Assembly: GCA_002697005.1 (NCBI GenBank)
Contig: NZUD01000002.1
Span: 1-9,714 of the forward strand
Reading direction: 5' to 3'
Source of the DNA: Chloroflexota bacterium
Lineage (GTDB): Bacteria > Chloroflexota > Dehalococcoidia > UBA3495
Length of the DNA stretch: 9,714 bases
Part shown: piece by piece, positions 5,713 to 9,714 of the stretch
How positions within the stretch are numbered: position 1 is the stretch's first letter
Layout of the letters: each line of letters opens with the position of its first letter
Notes under the pieces: model-generated
Seen by the model: only the letters and a program-made list of their open reading frames with translations
What the model was told of the DNA's origin: nothing
The model's database searches: none
Made by a program: the position numbers and the translations under genes

Positions 5713-7767
5713 ATGGACGACTATTCCGTTGCAGTGGACGTGGGTGGAACATTCACCGACATCGTTCTCTGCAACCTTACTACTAACGAACAGCTCGTAC
5801 ACAAGACTCCATCCACTCCTGACGACCCTAGCACTGGGTTCTTGACCGGACTAAAAGAGGTACTGGCAGACAACTCAGTTCTGGCGTCACAGGTCAAGCA
5901 CGTTTTCCACGGGACGACCATCGCCACCAACGCCATCCTGGAGAACAAGGGCTCGCCGGTAGGACTGGTGGTGCCCGAGGGTTTCAAGTTCGTGCTGGAG
6001 ATAGGACGACACGGCACGCCGCGGTTGGTAAACCCCCAGTCGTGGGTCAAGCCGGACCGACCGGTGCGTCCCAGGAACATCGTAGAAGTGGCGGAAAGAG
6101 CTGGCTTTAACGGAGAAGTTCTCATTCCCTTGGACGAAGACGCTGTGCGAGCCGCAGCAAAAAAGTTCCGGGCCGACGAGATCACTTCCATAGCTGTGTC
6201 TTTCCTACACTCCTACTCCAACCCTGACCATGAGAACAGAGCCAAGGAGCTGATCCTAGAGGAATATCCTGACGCCCAGGTCTCCATTTCGTCCGAAGTC
6301 CTTGCTGTGTTCCGCGAGTACGAGCGAACGATGACCACGGTGCTAAACGCGTACGTCATGCCGCGAGTGAGCAGCTACATCGGAAACTTGGAATCGTCAC
6401 TGAGGGCCAATGCTGTCGACTCGTCATTCTCGATCATGAAATCAAACGGCGGCATGATAGGCGCCGACATAGCTATCCGGCAACCGGTGCATACCGCCTT
6501 ATCTGGCCCAGCCGCCGGGGTTATGGCCACGCTGCAGATAGCCGAGAACACCGGAGTAAGGAATTCTATCTCCTTCGACATGGGTGGCACTAGCACCGAC
6601 GTCTCACTGATGCGGGACGGTAGTCCAACTCTCAACCTGTCGGGTCGGCTGGGCACCTGGCCCATACAATTACCCATGCTGGACATCGCCACCATCGGCT
6701 GCGGCGGCGGCAGCATCGCCAACGTTTCCCCCTACGGTAGCCTGACCGTGGGCCCAGCCAGCGCCGGTTCGGTGCCAGGCCCTGTTTGCTACGGCAAGGG
6801 TGGTACCGCACCGACGGTCACCGACGCGAACCTAGTGCTGGGCCGGATCAACAATCAGATCGCCGGAGGTAGCCTGCCACTGCACGCCGATGATTCAGCC
6901 AAGGTAATCAAAGAGACGATCGCTACGCCGCTTGACATGGACCTGCACGCTGCGGCCAGCGGTATCTTGAGTATCGCCAACAACACCATGGTCGGGGCCA
7001 TACGCAATGTCAGCGTGGAGCGCGGCCACGACCCCCAAGAATTCGCCCTGGTGGCCTACGGCGGTGCTGGGCCTATGCACGCAATCGACGTGGCCAACCT
7101 ACTGGGCATCAATCGGGTTGTGGCGCCACTGTATCCGGGAATCGCCTCGGCCTACGGCCTGCTGGTGGCAGAGCTCAAGAATGACTACGCCCGCACGTCA
7201 CTCCAGACCCCACCAGACTACGATCCAGAGGGTATGGAGCGTGTCTACGGCGAGATGGAGTCCGAAGGCACAGCTTGGCTCAGAGAAGAGGGCGTCCCGG
7301 AAATCCAGCACGTCTTTAACCGCTGGGCTGACCTGCGTTACACCCACCAAGGGTCGGAGGTAACAGTGTCCTTTGACGGGTCACAGGTCACCGACGAAAC
7401 CATCGGTGGAGCCATCCAGGAGTTCCACAACCATCACGAACAGCTCTACGGGTTCGCCTTGGACCAACCGGTGGAGATCGTGACACTACGGGTCTCAGCC
7501 TCAGGCGATGTGGGTTCGGTGGACATGCCTGAACGCCCCGGTGGCCTTGTCGCCCCAGAACAGGCCATCGCCAGCCGACGCCAAGTCTTCTTCGACGAGT
7601 CGGGAGGGTTCGTACCATGCAATATTTACGACCGCGACCGGTTGGCCCCAGGGTCAAGCATCAACGGCCCTGCCATCCTAGAGGGTATGGACTCTACCGT
7701 CCTGATCAACCCAGGCTGGACCGGGCAGATAGACAAGTATGGCAATTGCATCATGGAGCCCATCTAA
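5713..7767 (+). CDS. hyuA: Hydantoinase/5-oxoprolinase subunit A (HyuA family, ATP-binding)
   Basis: A 684-aa protein of the HyuA/oxoprolinase A family, the ATP-using, actin-like-fold half of enzymes that open cyclic amides (N-methylhydantoin, 5-oxoproline) or, in related branches, activate ketones for carboxylation. The N-terminal Hydant_A_N part has the phosphate loop DVGGTFTD (9-16) and HGTTIATNAILE (66-77). The central hydantoinase A domain has SGPAAGV (264-270), a second phosphate motif FDMGGTSTDV (288-297), GCGGGSIA (329-336), PGPVCYGKGG (355-364) and VERGHDPQEFALVAYGGAGP (435-454). The C-terminal part has LRYTHQGSEVTV (541-552), where relatives commonly read RYxGQ, so a Gly is His here. 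Length is normal. It is divergent from the molybdenum hydroxylase operon and overlaps hyuB by one base. No acetone carboxylase gamma-type small subunit is nearby, which favours a hydantoinase/oxoprolinase-like role. The gene symbol marks the family, not a proven substrate. Confidence 0.93.
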   Translation: MDDYSVAVDVGGTFTDIVLCNLTTNEQLVHKTPSTPDDPSTGFLTGLKEVLADNSVLASQVKHVFHGTTIATNAILENKGSPVGLVVPEGFKFVLEIGRHGTPRLVNPQSWVKPDRPVRPRNIVEVAERAGFNGEVLIPLDEDAVRAAAKKFRADEITSIAVSFLHSYSNPDHENRAKELILEEYPDAQVSISSEVLAVFREYERTMTTVLNAYVMPRVSSYIGNLESSLRANAVDSSFSIMKSNGGMIGADIAIRQPVHTALSGPAAGVMATLQIAENTGVRNSISFDMGGTSTDVSLMRDGSPTLNLSGRLGTWPIQLPMLDIATIGCGGGSIANVSPYGSLTVGPASAGSVPGPVCYGKGGTAPTVTDANLVLGRINNQIAGGSLPLHADDSAKVIKETIATPLDMDLHAAASGILSIANNTMVGAIRNVSVERGHDPQEFALVAYGGAGPMHAIDVANLLGINRVVAPLYPGIASAYGLLVAELKNDYARTSLQTPPDYDPEGMERVYGEMESEGTAWLREEGVPEIQHVFNRWADLRYTHQGSEVTVSFDGSQVTDETIGGAIQEFHNHHEQLYGFALDQPVEIVTLRVSASGDVGSVDMPERPGGLVAPEQAIASRRQVFFDESGGFVPCNIYDRDRLAPGSSINGPAILEGMDSTVLINPGWTGQIDKYGNCIMEPI
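7755..7758 (+). promoter_or_regulatory. Ribosome binding site of hyuB, inside the end of hyuA
   Basis: GGAG ends 8 nt before the ATG at 7767-7769. It supports this start rather than the in-frame ATG at 7617, whose first 50 codons only read the hyuA coding sequence in another frame. Confidence 0.7.
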
Positions 7768-9590
7768 TGACAGCCAACAACAACCAGACCGTAGATCCGG
7801 TGACGAGGCAATTGATTAGGGGCTCGCTTCGGGCAGCCCGACTCGAGTGCGAATTGCTCATCGAGCGCACCGCAATGTCGGCCTTCATACGGGAGAAGAA
7901 GGATTACCAGGTGAATTTCCTGGACCGGAACGGGCACGAACTCTACGGAGACACAATGGGTAGCGACATGGTGCAGTGCGTCTGGGAAACCTATCCGGCG
8001 GACACCATGGCCCCTGGCGACCTGTACTGGTACAACGACCCTTATATATCTAAGGGCAGCGTCACCCATACTCCAGACATGACGTTCCTGGCTCCGGTGT
8101 TCTTCGAAGGAGAGGCCGTGGCCTATTGCCATTCGTTCGCACACTTCTGGGACCTGGGCGGATCACGGCCTGGCAGCATAGGACCGGCTAATACCGAGAT
8201 ATTCCACGACGGCACTCTGGTGCCGCCCATCAAGATCATCAACCGAGGCGAACTCAACGATGAAGCCTACCGAATCATACTGCGCAACTCACGGTACCCA
8301 GATTTACTAGAGGGTGACACCCGGGCGTTGATGGCCGCCGCCAAGCGCGCCCAGGAACGCCTGCTGGAGATGTTCGACCGATTCGGCAAAGAGACCACAT
8401 TGGCCGCGCTAGAAGCCGATCAAGAAGACACAGCAGCCATGGTGAGGGAGAAATCCTTGGAACTGATCCCCCAAGGCAGCTTTAGCGTTCGGGATTTCAT
8501 GGACCACGCCGGAGTCAGCGACCGTTGGTATTCCTACCATGTGAAACTCAACCGGGACAGAGATGAAATCAGCCTGGACGCAACCGAGAGCGACGACCAA
8601 GCTGATGGATCCATAAATTTCTTGGCCAGCGACGGTGCTCTAGCCGCTTACTTCGGCCAGTATTTCCTTCAATACGACTCGTCGTTGCTACCCAACCACG
8701 GCCTGCTAGCCGGCATAAACGACGTTCAACTCCGCCAGGGCAGTATCCTCCAGCCGGACTTCCCAGCGGCATTGGGCTGCCGGGCCCACACCTTCACCAA
8801 GCTGAAAAGTTCAGTGCGGGCGCTCTTAGCTGAGGCTACGGACGGTAAGGTAATGGCCGGCTCGGCGGTCTACGTGATCGCCTACTGGCGCATGAAAGAA
8901 GTGGGCAGCGACTGGCTGCTCTGCACCGACGGGATAGCCGTAGGCCACGGAGCCCGCCCTTTCGCTGACGGTCTGGACGCCATATATAGCCGCCACAACG
9001 AGAACTACCCTGGCGAGTTCATGGAGATGGAGTATCCCTTGCGCATGGAGCGCTACGCCATCGCCTGTGACTCGGGCGGACCCGGACTGCACCGAGGCGG
9101 CTGCGGTATCATACGCGACGTCCGAATCCTGGCGGACGAAGGCACCTTCGGCCTTCGGGTGGAAAATAATATATTCCCTACTTGGGGTGTGGCCGGCGGC
9201 ATGGGCGGCGGCACTTCCAAAGTCATCATCAACCCCGAAACGGCACAAGAAAGAGAGATCCGCGCCTTCTCAGACGATAATGTCTGGAAGAAGGGCGACG
9301 TGGTCCGCGTCTACACCGCGGGCGGTGGCGGTTGGGGCGATCCATTGGAGCGTGAGCCAGAAAGAGTGTTAGACGACGTTCTAGACGGCTTCGTAAGCGT
9401 TAGAGGAGCCCAAGATTCTTACGGTGTGGTTATAGACCCGGGCACTCTGGTCATAGACTCAAGAGCCACTGCGACCAAGAGACAGGGGTTACGAAGTTCC
9501 CGGGGGCCAACAAAATTGTTCCACCGGTTCGAGTACTTCGATACAGCCGAAGAAGAGTTGAAGTGGGTCGAGAGTAATATCCCGCGATAA
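7767..9590 (+). CDS. hyuB: Hydantoinase/5-oxoprolinase subunit B (HyuB family)
   Basis: A 607-aa HyuB/oxoprolinase B-family protein, the partner of HyuA; together they couple ATP use to cyclic-amide opening or a related reaction. Family landmarks in order: DPVTRQLIRGSL (10-21), FIREKKDY (40-47), YNDPYISKGSVTHTPDMT (89-106), AHFWDLGG with PGS (125-137), SGGPGLHRGGCGIIRD (436-451), ENNIFPTWGVAGGMGGG (466-482) and AGGGGWGDPLEREPERV (518-534). The conserved histidines H101, H122 and H126 are present. After the usual end (YGVVID, 552-557) there is a tail with KLFHRFEYFD (583-592). The start is set by the TAATG junction: the ATG shares one base with the hyuA stop and has its own GGAG, so the two are translationally coupled. 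A strong terminator follows the stop after 10 nt, so the transcription unit ends here. Confidence 0.94.
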   Translation: MTANNNQTVDPVTRQLIRGSLRAARLECELLIERTAMSAFIREKKDYQVNFLDRNGHELYGDTMGSDMVQCVWETYPADTMAPGDLYWYNDPYISKGSVTHTPDMTFLAPVFFEGEAVAYCHSFAHFWDLGGSRPGSIGPANTEIFHDGTLVPPIKIINRGELNDEAYRIILRNSRYPDLLEGDTRALMAAAKRAQERLLEMFDRFGKETTLAALEADQEDTAAMVREKSLELIPQGSFSVRDFMDHAGVSDRWYSYHVKLNRDRDEISLDATESDDQADGSINFLASDGALAAYFGQYFLQYDSSLLPNHGLLAGINDVQLRQGSILQPDFPAALGCRAHTFTKLKSSVRALLAEATDGKVMAGSAVYVIAYWRMKEVGSDWLLCTDGIAVGHGARPFADGLDAIYSRHNENYPGEFMEMEYPLRMERYAIACDSGGPGLHRGGCGIIRDVRILADEGTFGLRVENNIFPTWGVAGGMGGGTSKVIINPETAQEREIRAFSDDNVWKKGDVVRVYTAGGGGWGDPLEREPERVLDDVLDGFVSVRGAQDSYGVVIDPGTLVIDSRATATKRQGLRSSRGPTKLFHRFEYFDTAEEELKWVESNIPR

Positions 9591-9600
9591 CAGCAACAAA

Positions 9601-9636
9601 AAAGCCCTATAGATTATGTATAGGGCTTTGCTTTTT
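9601..9636. terminator. Bidirectional factor-independent terminator
   Basis: A perfect 11-bp stem, AAAGCCCTATA (9601-9611) with TATAGGGCTTT (9619-9629), encloses a 7-nt loop. On the plus strand it is followed by GC and five T (9632-9636), ending the hyuAB transcript 10 nt after the hyuB stop. On the minus strand the stem runs into six consecutive T, so it can also end the tRNA-Ile transcript arriving from the right. Confidence 0.9.
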
Positions 9637-9639
9637 AAC

Positions 9640-9714
9640 TGGTGGGCCTGGATGGACTTGAACCAACGACCTCGGTCTTATCAGGACCGCGCTCTAGCCA
9701 CCTGAGCTACAGGC
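9640..9714 (-). tRNA. tRNA-Ile (anticodon GAT), 5' end cut by the window edge
   Basis: On the minus strand the gene lacks its first two acceptor bases, which lie beyond the edge; the acceptor 3' arm CAGGCCC implies GGGCCTG at the start, for 77 nt in total. The D arm is GCTC/GAGC, and the anticodon stem CGGTC/GACCG closes the loop CTGATAA with anticodon GAT at 9680-9682. The variable loop is five bases and the T loop is TTCAAGT. The CCA end is encoded (9640-9642). The T stem GTTGG/CCATC has one U-U mismatch at the second pair. GAT decodes the isoleucine codons AUC and AUU. The gene is convergent with hyuB and shares its terminator. Confidence 0.96.

Noticed and set aside
7617..7766. 50-residue N-terminal extension of HyuB
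   Set aside because: It overlaps hyuA in another frame, is rich in Arg/His/Pro, and matches no HyuB start; the ATG at 7767 has a ribosome binding site and gives a normal N-terminus.
5713..9590. Acetone or acetophenone carboxylase
   Set aside because: Same superfamily, but no gamma-type small subunit or additional subunits are present; it cannot be fully excluded.
1..9714. CRISPR arrays, insertion sequences, transposases, phage genes or long direct repeats
   Set aside because: Looked for by eye and not seen; the window is densely packed with ordinary metabolic genes and short gaps.

Overview
The window looks like a bacterial chromosome segment of moderate GC (mid-50s by eye). It has Shine-Dalgarno sequences, a sigma70-like promoter, a factor-independent terminator and a tRNA-Ile with encoded CCA. 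The combination of a CoxMSL-like molybdenum hydroxylase, a HyuA/HyuB pair and a four-domain rhodanese resembles gene content of environmental Chloroflexota (Dehalococcoidia/SAR202-like). That placement is a low-confidence inference from gene content only.

Layout. (1) Positions 1-139 are the left edge, possibly with the start of a minus-strand gene running out of the window. (2) 140-1720 (minus) encodes a protein with four rhodanese domains. (3) 1830-5547 (minus) is a compact three-gene operon for a xanthine dehydrogenase/CO dehydrogenase-family enzyme, transcribed in the order FAD subunit, 2Fe-2S subunit, molybdopterin subunit (the M-S-L order). (4) 5548-5712 is a 165-bp divergent intergenic region. 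It holds a good minus-strand promoter, a weaker extended -10 element for the plus strand, and a perfect 8-3-8 palindrome between them. (5) 5713-9590 (plus) is a translationally coupled hyuA-hyuB pair (5-oxoprolinase/N-methylhydantoinase/acetone carboxylase superfamily). (6) 9601-9636 is a bidirectional terminator. (7) 9640-9714 (minus) is tRNA-Ile(GAT), missing its first two bases at the window edge.

How the parts may work together. Molybdenum hydroxylases insert water-derived oxygen into C-H bonds, often next to a ring nitrogen, giving lactams. HyuA/HyuB enzymes use ATP to open cyclic amides or, in related branches, to carboxylate ketones. Divergent transcription around one palindrome suggests co-regulation and a possible two-step route (heterocycle to lactam to opened ring). 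The substrate is not identifiable: the large subunit has neither the form I (AYRCSFR) nor the form II (AYRGAGR) CoxL loop, but SYRASGV. The rhodanese protein lies downstream of the hydroxylase on the same strand and could handle sulfur, perhaps for the sulfido-molybdenum cofactor, but this is a guess from position. No regulator, transporter or XdhC/CoxF-type maturation gene lies in the window. All the protein families here are known; what may be new is the combination and its substrate.
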